From contig PKYQ01000018.1 in assembly GCA_003133685.1 (NCBI GenBank), positions 79,105-143,104 on the forward strand: DNA of 64,000 bases, read 5' to 3'. Made by a program: the position numbers and the translations under genes. The notes below the pieces were generated by a model, which saw only the letters and a program-made list of their open reading frames with translations, searched no databases and was not told where the DNA came from. The DNA comes from Acidimicrobiaceae bacterium. Its GTDB lineage: Bacteria > Actinomycetota > Acidimicrobiia > Acidimicrobiales > RAAP-2. Position 1 is the first letter of the stretch; every line of letters begins with the position of its first letter. This document shows, in pieces, positions 26,253-35,435 of the stretch.

Positions 26253-27632
26253 GTGAGTCGATTCCCTTACCTCGACGAGTACGACGTTCATCGCACGATG
26301 CCCGATGAGGGAACCGCGCGCGAGGAGATCCTCGCCATGATGAACGACATGGCCGTACGCGAGAACGTCGTGTGGGAAGACGGGCAGTGCTCGGGCACGA
26401 TGTACTGCGGTGACCATGACCACTACGACTTCTTGAACGCGGCGTTCTCGAACTTCTCGTACGTGAACACGCTGCAGCGCGACATGTGTCCGAGCGCCAC
26501 CAAGTTCGAAGCCGAGATCATCGCCATGACGCTCGACATGCTTCGCGTTGGATCGTTGGAGGGGAAGAATCCGGGCGGTCTCGTGACCTCGGGCGGCTCA
26601 GGGTCAATCGCCCACGCCGTGCTCGCCTACCGAGAAGGCAATCCGAGCGTTGCGCGCGCCAACATGATCAAACCCGAGACCGCGCACCCGGCCTTCGCCA
26701 AGGCCGGGCATCTCTTCGGCGTCGACATGAAGATCGCGCCCGTCGATCCGGTGACACTTCAGGTCGACCTCGAATGGGTGCGAGCGAACATTGACGACAA
26801 CACGGTGGCGCTCGTCGGTTCAGCGCCGAACTACGGCTACGGCACGGTCGATCCGATCACCGAACTCGGGGCGCTCGCGCTGGAACACGGGATCGGACTT
26901 CACGTCGACGGGTGCCTCGGCGGTTTCCTCCTGCCCTTCGGCCGCGAGTTGGGCTACGACATCCCGGCGTTCGATTTCACGGTGCCCGGGGTCACGACCA
27001 TTTCGGCGGACACCCATAAGTACGGATATGCGTTGAAGGGCACGAGTGTGCTCGCCTTCGCCGACCAGTCGCTTCGTAATTCGCAGTACTTCTACCTGAC
27101 GGACTGGTCCGGGGGGAAGTACTGTTCACCGGGAATGGACGGGTCGCGTTCCGGCGGACTCTTGGCGGCCACGTGGGCGGCGATGGTGAGTCTCGGTCGA
27201 GCGGGCTACCTGCGGTACGCGAAGGCGATCTTCGAGACCTCGGCGGCGATGCAGGACGCGATTCGCAGCCACCCTTCACTGCGCGTCATGGGTAAACCAA
27301 GTTTTCTGTTCTCGTTCACTTCGGACGAATTCGACATCTATCTCGTCAACGATTTCTTGCGCACCAAGGGATGGCGAATGAACGGCCAGCAGTACCCCAA
27401 CGCCATTCACATGGCGGTCACTCGTCCCCAGACGCAGCCGGGCGTAGTGGAACGATGGACGAGCGACCTCGCCGAAGCCGTTGCGTACGCCAAAGCCCAC
27501 CGCGACGAACCGGCCAAGTCCGGCGCCATCTACGGCGGCGTCGCCGGCGGCATGAGCGACGAGGCCGACGAATTCATCCGGGCCGTGATGGCCGACATGA
27601 TGGACCAACAGGCCTCAATTCCTCCTGCATGA
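26253..27632 (+). CDS. PLP-dependent lyase of the sphingosine-1-phosphate lyase type
   Basis: A 459-aa group II decarboxylase-fold enzyme. ISADTHKYGYALKGTSVLAF, with the PLP lysine, and the following LTDWSGGKYCSPGMDGSRSGG closely track eukaryotic sphingosine-1-phosphate lyase. Such enzymes cleave a phosphorylated amino alcohol to an aldehyde and phosphoethanolamine. No N-terminal TM helix is present, so it would be soluble. The GTG at 26253 is favoured (TAGGAGA four bases upstream) over TTG 26229. The stop overlaps the FGGY kinase start as ATGA. The real substrate is unknown. Confidence 0.82.
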   Translation: MSRFPYLDEYDVHRTMPDEGTAREEILAMMNDMAVRENVVWEDGQCSGTMYCGDHDHYDFLNAAFSNFSYVNTLQRDMCPSATKFEAEIIAMTLDMLRVGSLEGKNPGGLVTSGGSGSIAHAVLAYREGNPSVARANMIKPETAHPAFAKAGHLFGVDMKIAPVDPVTLQVDLEWVRANIDDNTVALVGSAPNYGYGTVDPITELGALALEHGIGLHVDGCLGGFLLPFGRELGYDIPAFDFTVPGVTTISADTHKYGYALKGTSVLAFADQSLRNSQYFYLTDWSGGKYCSPGMDGSRSGGLLAATWAAMVSLGRAGYLRYAKAIFETSAAMQDAIRSHPSLRVMGKPSFLFSFTSDEFDIYLVNDFLRTKGWRMNGQQYPNAIHMAVTRPQTQPGVVERWTSDLAEAVAYAKAHRDEPAKSGAIYGGVAGGMSDEADEFIRAVMADMMDQQASIPPA

Positions 27633-29167
27633 GCGACGAAGTCTGTCTCAGCATCGACCTGGGAACGGGCGGCCCGAAGATCGGCCTCGTCAGCCTCGAC
27701 GGCGAAGTTCTTGACCACGAACTCCACGCGGTTGAGACGACGTACACGGGTGACGGGGGCGCGACGCAGGATCCAGCGCTGTGGTGGACACTCATTTGCG
27801 ACACGGCACGACGACTCATGGGCAGAGCGGACGTCACTAGGGATCGCGTGAAGGCCGTCGCCGTCACCGGTCAATACGCGTCGACGGTGCCGGTCGACGC
27901 GAACGGCATTCCGACTGGTCCTTGTTCGATGTGGCTCGACACGCGCGGACGCGAATTCTCGCGCCGGGCCATCGGCGGACCAATCGAGGGCTACAACCCG
28001 CGAAAGATCCTGCCCTTCGTGCGAAAGTCGGGCGGCGGGCCCTCGCCCTCTGGTGCCGACCCGATCGGGCAGATCTTGTATTTGATGAACCGCGAACCCG
28101 AAATCATGAGCGCGACGCGCTGGATGATGGAGCCGGTTGACTATCTCACGATGCGATTCACGGGCGTGGCGTCAGCGACACACGCGTCGCGACTGGCGAG
28201 TTGGCTGACGGACAATCGCGTGCTCACGCGATACGAATACGACGAGCAGCTCCTCAAAATTGTCGGCCTCGACCGACGACTTCTCCCGCCATTACAACCA
28301 ATTGGCAGCGTCGTGGGAACGGTCACGCGTGACGTCGCCGAAAGTCTCGGACTCGCGACGGACACCATCGTGATCACGGGCATTCCGGACCTTCACGCCG
28401 CGGCGATCGGGTCAGGTGGCACTGGCTTGTACGAAACACACGTCGCACTTTCCACCACTTCGTGGATTAGCTGCCCGGTGCCCAAGAAGAAGACTGACGC
28501 CATCCACTCAATCGCCGCGATTCCGGGACTCACGAACGATTCATATTTGATCATCGACAATCAAGAAACGGGTGCCAAGTCACTCGAGTGGCTGCGGACT
28601 CTCCTGGCGGGCACGGGAACACCGATGCGTTATGACGAGATGACCGCGCTCGCGGCGACGTCGTCGCCGGGCGCGAACGGCGTGCTCTTCACGCCGTGGC
28701 TGGCCGGTGAACGATCGCCCATTGGCAATAAGCACCTGCGAGGCGGCTTCACGAACCTCGCGCTCACCACCGCGACGGCCGATCTCATTCGCGCCGTGCT
28801 CGAAGGCGTCGCCGCGAACAGCGCGTGGTTGCTGAGCTACGTCGAAAAGTTCGCCGGGCGGGAGCTGACGCCACTACGACTCCTCGGCGGTGGTGCGCAG
28901 TCGAGCGAATGGTGCCAGATCTACGCCGATTCCCTCGGACGGGCCGTCGAACAGGTTCCCGATCCGATGGTCGCGCAACTTCGCGGTGCCGCGCTCTTGG
29001 CGGCGATCAACCGGGGCCGACATCACCTCGATGACGTCGCCGGACTTCGCCCCCGTGGCCGCACGTTCACGCCCAATGAGGACGTCGCCGAGCTCTACCG
29101 CGTCCGACGACAGCAGTTTCCGACTCTCTATACCCGCGACAAGAAATGGTCGCGCCGGGTCAGCTGA
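27629..29167 (+). CDS. FGGY-family carbohydrate kinase
   Basis: A 512-aa sugar or polyol kinase, xylulokinase-like. The N-terminal phosphate loop is SIDLGTGGPKIGLV, the catalytic Asp region is TGIPDLHAAAIGSGG, and the C-terminal domain has LLGGGAQSSEWCQIYADSLG and AQLRGAALLAAINRG. The ATG overlaps the lyase stop, so both proteins are made from one message in a coupled way. That coupling suggests a pathway in which the kinase and the lyase act on related phosphorylated intermediates. No transporter or sugar regulator is adjacent. Confidence 0.88.
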   Translation: MSDEVCLSIDLGTGGPKIGLVSLDGEVLDHELHAVETTYTGDGGATQDPALWWTLICDTARRLMGRADVTRDRVKAVAVTGQYASTVPVDANGIPTGPCSMWLDTRGREFSRRAIGGPIEGYNPRKILPFVRKSGGGPSPSGADPIGQILYLMNREPEIMSATRWMMEPVDYLTMRFTGVASATHASRLASWLTDNRVLTRYEYDEQLLKIVGLDRRLLPPLQPIGSVVGTVTRDVAESLGLATDTIVITGIPDLHAAAIGSGGTGLYETHVALSTTSWISCPVPKKKTDAIHSIAAIPGLTNDSYLIIDNQETGAKSLEWLRTLLAGTGTPMRYDEMTALAATSSPGANGVLFTPWLAGERSPIGNKHLRGGFTNLALTTATADLIRAVLEGVAANSAWLLSYVEKFAGRELTPLRLLGGGAQSSEWCQIYADSLGRAVEQVPDPMVAQLRGAALLAAINRGRHHLDDVAGLRPRGRTFTPNEDVAELYRVRRQQFPTLYTRDKKWSRRVS

Positions 29168-29227
29168 CGCGTCGATGGAGTTCGCGAGGAAGCTCAGATA
29201 TCGCTCGCCACTTGGTACGGTTCTCCC

Positions 29228-29791
29228 ATGCGATGTTCGTGGGCCGAAGGTGAAGAGATGCGCACCTACCACGACGAAGAGTGCGGCGTGCCCCTGCACG
29301 ACGACGCGAAACTCTTCGAACTGCTCACCCTCGAAGGAGCGCAGGCCGGTCTCAGTTGGCTGACGATACTGAAGCGCCGTCCCGGCTACGTGAAGGCCTT
29401 CAAGAAGTTCAACCCGAAGGCCGTCGCGGCCTTCAACGACGCCGACGTCGAGCGACTGCTGGAGAACGTCGACATCATTCGCCACCGCGGCAAGATCGAA
29501 TCAACCATTAACAATGCCGGTGCCGTTCTCAATCTTCAAAAGAACGGCTCGAGCCTCGATGAACTTCTGTGGTCCTTCGTCGACAACAAACCGCTACAAC
29601 GTAATTGGACTCGTGACCCAAATGTTCCGGCCTCGACTCCTCGGGCCACGCTTATGAGCAAGGAGTTGAAGAAGCGCGGTTTCCGCTTCGTCGGCCCCAC
29701 GACCTGCTATTCGCTCATGCAGGCCGCCGGCCTCGTCAACGACCACAGTCCCCAGTGCCGCCGCTACGCCGAAGTTCGCCCCCGGCGCTAG
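29228..29791 (+). CDS. tag: DNA-3-methyladenine glycosylase I (Tag)
   Basis: A 187-aa helix-hairpin-helix-superfamily glycosylase that excises 3-methyladenine. It has the Tag start (RCSWAEGEE, TYHDEECGVPLHDDAKLFELL), the active-site segment LEGAQAGLSWLTILKRRPGYVKAF, and the zinc-binding Cys and His near both ends (C-terminal DHSPQCRRY). TACGGT lies six bases before the ATG, suggesting a leaderless mRNA. It converges with an unrelated alkyladenine glycosylase and overlaps it by four bases. Confidence 0.93.
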   Translation: MRCSWAEGEEMRTYHDEECGVPLHDDAKLFELLTLEGAQAGLSWLTILKRRPGYVKAFKKFNPKAVAAFNDADVERLLENVDIIRHRGKIESTINNAGAVLNLQKNGSSLDELLWSFVDNKPLQRNWTRDPNVPASTPRATLMSKELKKRGFRFVGPTTCYSLMQAAGLVNDHSPQCRRYAEVRPRR

Positions 29792-30432
29792 CCCGGAGAC
29801 TTTCGAATTCGTCCTGAACGTTTCGCCGTCGAAGGGTTCGTGAGCAGTTTCGACACGGCGACGTGACCATCCAGGAAATATCTCGAAGGACGATCGATCT
29901 CTCGAGTGATGCCGATGCGTTTCGACTGTCTCGTCGGCAAATCGTTCGCGCCACGACGCGCCCGATGGAACGTGAGATGTCGACCTTCGCCGCCGCAGCA
30001 ATCGAGCCCGTTGTCAGCTCCGGTGATGCCGAGGCCTCTAGTCAGATTTCCGGGACCGCGAAGCGCCACCGATTCTTCGTTGCCGTCGGGCTTAGGAACG
30101 ATGAGTTCGGCCGCGCGCAGTAACACCGCGGTGGCCGTGCCTTCCGGCTCGGTCACGACATTCATGCACCAATGCATGCCGTAGATCAAGTACACGTAGA
30201 GGAACCCCGCGGGTCCGAACATGATCGCGCTGCGCTTGGTTGGTCCTCGAAAGGCGTGTGACGCCGGATCGTCGCTCCCGCCGTAGGCCTCGGTTTCGAC
30301 GATGAGCGCGCGACGTTCATGATGCGCGTCGTGGAGGACGAGCCACGATCCAACCAAGTCGTAGGCGACGTCATCGGGAGGTCGCTCGAAGAAGCGCCGA
30401 GCCACCGGCGCGGACAGTTTCACGTTGCTCAT
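29788..30432 (-). CDS. Alkyladenine DNA glycosylase (AAG/MPG family)
   Basis: A 214-aa glycosylase of the mammalian MPG type, removing 3-methyladenine, hypoxanthine and ethenoadenine. LVETEAYGG-like sequence (ALIVETEAYGGSDDPASHAFRG) contains the catalytic Glu, and GPAGFLYVYLIYGMHWCMNVV and ALRGPGNLTRGLGI complete the signature. GAGGA precedes the ATG. Its unusual setting, tail to tail with tag, puts two analogous repair enzymes side by side. Confidence 0.93.
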   Translation of the reverse strand: MSNVKLSAPVARRFFERPPDDVAYDLVGSWLVLHDAHHERRALIVETEAYGGSDDPASHAFRGPTKRSAIMFGPAGFLYVYLIYGMHWCMNVVTEPEGTATAVLLRAAELIVPKPDGNEESVALRGPGNLTRGLGITGADNGLDCCGGEGRHLTFHRARRGANDLPTRQSKRIGITREIDRPSRYFLDGHVAVSKLLTNPSTAKRSGRIRKSPG

Positions 30433-30480
30433 TCTTCCTCGTCACTGGGCTCGATGACGCCCATTGACCATCGACCGCGC

Positions 30481-32922
30481 TTACGAAGTCGAAATGTACG
30501 ACGACGCTATCTCGTCGGTCGTGACGCCGGCGCGAGCGGACAGGCTTTCTTGTTGAAAGGACAGTTTGTGTGCGGGCATGGGTCGACTGATGTAGTAACC
30601 CTGGGCGACGTCACAGCCGAGTTCACTCAAGAGATCCAGCGTGGCGACGTCCTCAATCCCTTCGGCCACCACTCGTAGTTCCATATCGTGACCCAATTGG
30701 ATGGTGGCGCGAACCAACTCGAGATCGCGTTCCTTCCCTTCGCCGCCGAGTCCGGTGATGAACTCCCGGTCGAGCTTCAGCTCGCCCACCGCCAGAGAAC
30801 TGAGGTAGGCCAAAGACGTGAAGCCCGCACCAAAGTCGTCAATCGACACGACGATGCCCATTTCCTTCAACGATTCGATCACCGCCTTGGAGCGAGCGAA
30901 GTCAGTGATGATGCTGGTCTCCGTGATCTCGATGATGAGCGCACTGCCGGGCAAGTTGTGTTGAAGAAGGAGTTGCGTGACGAGTTCGCTGAACCCCTCT
31001 TCTAAGAGGTTCGTCGTCGTGATGTTGACCGACATCGTCAAGTTGCGACCGGAATCGCGCCACGTCGCGCATTGGGCCAACGCCTCGGAGAGCACCCAAT
31101 GCGTCAGTTCTTGCATAAGACCGGCGTCTTCAGCCAATGGCAAGAATTTCAATGGTGGAACCAGTCCGAGGGTGTCGTGGGGCCAGCGGATTAGAGCCTC
31201 GACGGCAAGGATTTCGCCCGTGCGCAGATTCAATTGCGGTTGATAGTGGAGGACAAAGTTGCCTTCGTCGACCGCAATGCGTAGCTCTTCGGCCAGATTG
31301 AGCTTCTGCTCGCCCCCGTCGATCTCCTGGTCGTAGAACACGTAAGGGATACGGCCCAATTTGGCGCGGTACATCGCGGTGTCCGCACACCACGTCAGTC
31401 CAATCGCTTCGGCGGCGTCGGACGGCGCGAGGGCGATGCCGATACTGGCGCCGACGCTGGCCTTCATCTTTTGGAGGACGAACGGTTCGCAGATCACTTT
31501 CAAGATCTCCTCGGCGGCGGCTCCGGCGGCGGCTCCGTCGGCGTCAACCAACACCACCGCGAGTTCGTCGCCCCCTAGGCGAAACACCGAACCGGTCGCG
31601 GGCACCACCCGGTTGAGTCGCGGGCCGAGTTGGCGCAGCAACTCGTCTCCCGCCGGGTGTCCGAAGGAGTCGTTGATCTCTTTGAATCGATTGAGGTCGA
31701 TGAAGAGGAAGGCCAAATTGCGCGACGTCGTCCACGGATTGGCGTAGTCCGCGAAGAACGTCTCCAGGACGTGGAAGAGATAGCGGCGGTTGCCGAGGCC
31801 GGTCAGTTCATCAGTTTGGGCCTGTCGATGGCGCTCTTCGGTCAGGATGCGAAGGTCGCGCGCCGAGAGGGTCAATCGCAGTCCGGCGGCCAACAGCGTC
31901 GCCGTCGCCAGCCACAACGCCACCCACGTCACCGTGTGCACGTAGCCGATCAAAAGAATGGCCAGACCGCCAATGGCGGCCGCACTCGGCAGGGCTACGC
32001 CGGCGACGCGTTGGGCCCGTAGCGGATCGAGCGTTCGCGGTTTCAGCCACACGGACATTGACATGAGCAGAATCGAGGCCGGCCAGGCAACGGCGTTGAA
32101 ATCGGAGCCGAGTTTCGACGCGAAGATCGTCGACGACGAAAAGAGATTTGCGGTGTCGCCGATGACGTTGAGTGAGATTCCCGCCGCGAGCAAGAACCAC
32201 GGCCACGTTGAACGGCCGGCGAGGAGCACCGTGCCGCCAATGACTAACGAAAGTAACAAGAGGTCCCCGATTGGGTACGCCAGGTTGGTCGCCGCCGTGG
32301 CCACGCTGCCACCCGCGGCGTGCAAAACGCTATGGAACGCGAAGGCCGCGCAAATGGCGGCCGCACCGAACCCCGCCACGACGCCGTCGAGCCAGTTGGG
32401 CCGCGAAAGACGACCCAACGCGGTGCGCAGCAACTGCACCGTGGCGACGTAGGCCAAGGGATAGAACCCGATGTAGAAGACGTCGGCGAGCGACGGCACC
32501 GAGGGGGTCTTCCCGCCGAGCGACTCAATGGTCAAGAAGACGTCGCCCAGTGACCACGACAAGAGGCCCACTCCCAGAGCGAGAGGGGCGATTCGGCCCG
32601 AATTCTTATCGAGGCCGCGAACGATGCAAATCAGTGACGCAGCCACTTCGATGGCGCACACGACCCAGCCATCGAGCCACGTCCAGTTTGAATTGTGACT
32701 GCGCACCAGCAGCGAGATCAGATAAACGACGACCATGACGCCGAGGATGCCGAACGTCGTCCACGCGTAGGGTGAGAGATCCTGGATTCGCGACGAGAAC
32801 TCCGGCGCCTCGCCGACGTGAGGTTGAAGGGGTACGACTGACGCAGCCGACGACACTGCGTCGTTTCGACGCACGTAACGGAAATGACTCGGGCGGATAT
32901 CCTCTTCGGTGTCGTCAATCAT
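30481..32922 (-). CDS. Membrane GGDEF-EAL cyclic di-GMP protein
   Basis: An 813-aa protein from ATG 32922 (GGAGG seven bases upstream; the track start is 28 codons earlier). About nine TM helices (residues 45-340) are followed by GGDEF and EAL domains. The GGDEF site reads RLGGDEL and no RxxD inhibitory site precedes it at the usual spacing. The EAL domain keeps EALIRW, the metal-binding VNITTTNL, EITET, DDFGAGFTSL, LKLDREFI and AQGYYISRPM, so phosphodiesterase activity is likely. The membrane part has no obvious ligand domain. Confidence 0.88.
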   Translation of the reverse strand: MIDDTEEDIRPSHFRYVRRNDAVSSAASVVPLQPHVGEAPEFSSRIQDLSPYAWTTFGILGVMVVVYLISLLVRSHNSNWTWLDGWVVCAIEVAASLICIVRGLDKNSGRIAPLALGVGLLSWSLGDVFLTIESLGGKTPSVPSLADVFYIGFYPLAYVATVQLLRTALGRLSRPNWLDGVVAGFGAAAICAAFAFHSVLHAAGGSVATAATNLAYPIGDLLLLSLVIGGTVLLAGRSTWPWFLLAAGISLNVIGDTANLFSSSTIFASKLGSDFNAVAWPASILLMSMSVWLKPRTLDPLRAQRVAGVALPSAAAIGGLAILLIGYVHTVTWVALWLATATLLAAGLRLTLSARDLRILTEERHRQAQTDELTGLGNRRYLFHVLETFFADYANPWTTSRNLAFLFIDLNRFKEINDSFGHPAGDELLRQLGPRLNRVVPATGSVFRLGGDELAVVLVDADGAAAGAAAEEILKVICEPFVLQKMKASVGASIGIALAPSDAAEAIGLTWCADTAMYRAKLGRIPYVFYDQEIDGGEQKLNLAEELRIAVDEGNFVLHYQPQLNLRTGEILAVEALIRWPHDTLGLVPPLKFLPLAEDAGLMQELTHWVLSEALAQCATWRDSGRNLTMSVNITTTNLLEEGFSELVTQLLLQHNLPGSALIIEITETSIITDFARSKAVIESLKEMGIVVSIDDFGAGFTSLAYLSSLAVGELKLDREFITGLGGEGKERDLELVRATIQLGHDMELRVVAEGIEDVATLDLLSELGCDVAQGYYISRPMPAHKLSFQQESLSARAGVTTDEIASSYISTS

Positions 32923-33093
32923 TTCCCGACCTCCTGACGGTCTTCGTTCGGAAGAACCGTGCCAACACTCTGCGATGGGCGCGAATCGACACCAACGTTT
33001 TTTCAACGGTAGTGCGTGATTTGTGAAATTGTGGACATCCTCAAGCGCAGATGTCGCAGAGGTTTCTCAGCCAAGCGAGTCGACGAACGTCCG

Positions 33094-33432
33094 TCAAAGT
33101 CGGTACGCGCAACCGTCCCAATACGCGACCAGATGAGGTCGCAATCGCCCACGCACTTCTACGTTCACTTTCGTCGGTAGGACCGAGCCGAGGTGAAGGA
33201 GACGAACTTTGGGATTCTCTCCGTTCACCTTTTCATACCGGTCGCCGTCTCGGTGCGCGCTCGTGGCGGCGTCGAGAAAGGTCAGCCCACCGGAGCAGCA
33301 TCGATTGTGTCGCACGCGCAAAAACAGGGTTCCGCCGCGCGTCGCCACGTAATCGCGCGCCTGGTCGCTCAATTCGATGTCCGTAACTTCAATCCTACGG
33401 AGCTCGCTGCGAGCACGTACCGCAGAACTCAA
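33094..33432 (-). CDS. Small protein with CCSGG motif, unknown function
   Basis: A 112-aa or slightly shorter protein; the TTG start at 33432 is uncertain. The core reads TLFLRVRHNRCCSGGLTFLDA and ends HLVAYWDGCAYRL. The adjacent cysteines and a distal cysteine suggest metal binding or redox chemistry. I recall similar short actinobacterial proteins without assigned function. It is divergent from the ACC deaminase gene. Confidence 0.55.
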   Translation of the reverse strand: MSSAVRARSELRRIEVTDIELSDQARDYVATRGGTLFLRVRHNRCCSGGLTFLDAATSAHRDGDRYEKVNGENPKVRLLHLGSVLPTKVNVEVRGRLRPHLVAYWDGCAYRL

Positions 33433-33499
33433 CCTCGACCGACGAGTGATCGGTGGGGTTGCGATAACTTCAAAAGTGCGAATGAACTAAGGAGGCGCC

Positions 33500-34507
33500 A
33501 TGTCGTTGGAATCGTTTCCGCGTTACCCGCTCATGTTCGGCCCGTCGCCGATTCATCGGCTTGATCGACTGACCGAATACCTCGAAGGCGCCACCGTGTG
33601 GGCCAAGCGTGATGACGTCAACTCGGCACTCGCCTTCGGTGGCAACAAGACCCGAAAACTCGAATATCTCGTCGCCGACGCGTTGGCGAGCGGCTGTGAC
33701 ACGCTCGTGTCAATCGGAGGCGTGCAATCGAACCACACGCGACAGGTGGCCGCGGCGGCGGCCAAGACCGGGATGAAGTGCGTCCTCATCCAAGAGAGTT
33801 GGGTGGAGTGGCCCGACGTGACCTACGACCGCGTGGGCAACATCCTGCTCAGTCGCTTGATGGGGGCTGACGTTCGTGTCGTGGACGCGGGCTTCGGCAT
33901 CGGATTCAAAGAGAGCTGGGAAAAGGCGATCCTCGAGATCGAAGACCGTGGGGGCAAGCCCTACGCCATCCCGGCGGGCGCGTCGGACCATCCCCTCGGC
34001 GGCCTCGGCTTTGCCGGATGGGCGCAAGAGGTCGAGCAACAAGAGGTCGAGCTCGGCGTTACCTTCGACTACGTCTTCGTGTGTTCGGTGACCGGTGGCA
34101 CGCAGGCCGGCATGGTCGCCGGTTTTGCCCTGCGCGACGATGCACATACCGTCATCGGCATCGACGCGTCGGCCAAACCCGATGCGACCTGGAAACAGAT
34201 TGCTCGTATCGCGCGTGCCACCGCAAGGCTCATCGGCGTCGAACGAGAGATCCCCGACGAGGAGATCATCCTCGACGAACGCTTTCACGCGGGTACCTAC
34301 GGTATCCCCGATGACCGCACGCTCGACGCCATGCGACTCGGGGCCTCCTTGGAAGCGATGATCACCGACCCGGTCTACGAGGGCAAATCACTCGCCGGTT
34401 TGATTCATATGGTCCAGGACCGCGAGATCGCGCCCGACGCCAACGTGCTCTTCGCCCACTTGGGGGGCCAGCCGGCTCTCAACGCCTACGCCAGTCTCTT
34501 CAAGTAA
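33500..34507 (+). CDS. acdS: 1-aminocyclopropane-1-carboxylate deaminase
   Basis: A 335-aa fold-type II PLP enzyme that converts ACC, the plant ethylene precursor, to 2-oxobutanoate and ammonia. The N-terminus [22 protein letters not shown] Lys50 in [12 protein letters not shown] and Ser77 in [10 protein letters not shown] match AcdS. The residues said to separate true ACC deaminase from D-cysteine desulfhydrase, Tyr-Glu in DPVYEGKS and Leu in AHLGG, are also present. AAGGAGG lies four bases before the ATG. It shares an operon with a hydroxyacid dehydrogenase six bases downstream. Confidence 0.92.
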   Translation: MSLESFPRYPLMFGPSPIHRLDRLTEYLEGATVWAKRDDVNSALAFGGNKTRKLEYLVADALASGCDTLVSIGGVQSNHTRQVAAAAAKTGMKCVLIQESWVEWPDVTYDRVGNILLSRLMGADVRVVDAGFGIGFKESWEKAILEIEDRGGKPYAIPAGASDHPLGGLGFAGWAQEVEQQEVELGVTFDYVFVCSVTGGTQAGMVAGFALRDDAHTVIGIDASAKPDATWKQIARIARATARLIGVEREIPDEEIILDERFHAGTYGIPDDRTLDAMRLGASLEAMITDPVYEGKSLAGLIHMVQDREIAPDANVLFAHLGGQPALNAYASLFK

Positions 34508-34513
34508 GCACCC

Positions 34514-35434
34514 GTGGACACCTTCATCGTCACCGTTCCGAATGCATTGGTGCGCGCGACACTCGGCGAGTTGCCGAGCAACGTGGAAGTCGTGGAGTGG
34601 GATATGTCGGGACCGGCGCCATTCGCGCGCGCCGACATGGTGATCCCGCCGTACCTGGAATCACCCGAGGGCCTCAAGAATCTCGAGGGCCTCGACGTCG
34701 CACTCGTGCAGGGTCTCTCGCTCGGCTACGACGGCGTCGCCGACGTCCTGCCGGCGCACATGACGTTCGCCAATGCCGCGTCGGTACACGAGACGTCGAC
34801 CGCCGAAATGACGTTGGCCCTGATCCTCGCGTCGCAGCGAGCGATACCGGAGTTCGTGCGAGCGGCGCAAGCGGGTACCTGGTCGCCCTCGTGGCACCAG
34901 AGCTTGGCCGATCGCACGGTGCTGCTCGTCGGCTACGGCGGCGTAGGTCGCGCCATCGAATCGCGACTGGTGCCCTTCGAAACGACGGTGGTGCGACTCG
35001 CCCACCACGAACGAAACGACGACCGCGGCCGCGTCTACGGTCGCGAGTCGTTATTCGAACTTCTCCCGTTCGCCGACATCGTGGTGGTCGCGGTGCCACT
35101 CGATGAGCACACGCATCATCTCGTCGACGCCGACTTTCTGGCCCGGATGCCCGACGGCGGCCTCCTCGTCAACGTCTCGCGCGGCGCCGTCGCTGACACT
35201 TCGGCGTTGCTCGCCGAAGCCCAGAGCGGGCGACTTCGCCTCGCTCTTGACGTGACGGATCCCGAACCGCTCCCGGACGGCCACCCGCTCTTCGCGCTCG
35301 AAAACGTTCTCATCTCGCCCCACGTCGGCGGGATGAGTTCGGCGGCGATACCGAGGATTGCTCGACTCGTTCACCAACAGATCGAACGAATGCAACGAGG
35401 CGAGGAACCCTTGAACGTAGTGCTGCGAACCTAA
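34514..35434 (+). CDS. D-isomer-specific 2-hydroxyacid dehydrogenase
   Basis: A 306-aa NAD(P)-dependent reductase of 2-oxoacids. The nucleotide-binding loop is VLLVGYGGVGRAIESRL; the active-site Arg is in LVNVSRGAVADTSAL, Glu is near DPEPLPDGHPLF and His is in ISPHVGG. The GTG start follows acdS by six bases, so 2-oxobutanoate from ACC could be its substrate. Alternatively, the glycerate kinase gene just downstream on the other strand points to hydroxypyruvate or glyoxylate. Substrate specificity is open. Confidence 0.88.
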   Translation: MDTFIVTVPNALVRATLGELPSNVEVVEWDMSGPAPFARADMVIPPYLESPEGLKNLEGLDVALVQGLSLGYDGVADVLPAHMTFANAASVHETSTAEMTLALILASQRAIPEFVRAAQAGTWSPSWHQSLADRTVLLVGYGGVGRAIESRLVPFETTVVRLAHHERNDDRGRVYGRESLFELLPFADIVVVAVPLDEHTHHLVDADFLARMPDGGLLVNVSRGAVADTSALLAEAQSGRLRLALDVTDPEPLPDGHPLFALENVLISPHVGGMSSAAIPRIARLVHQQIERMQRGEEPLNVVLRT

Positions 35435-35435
35435 T

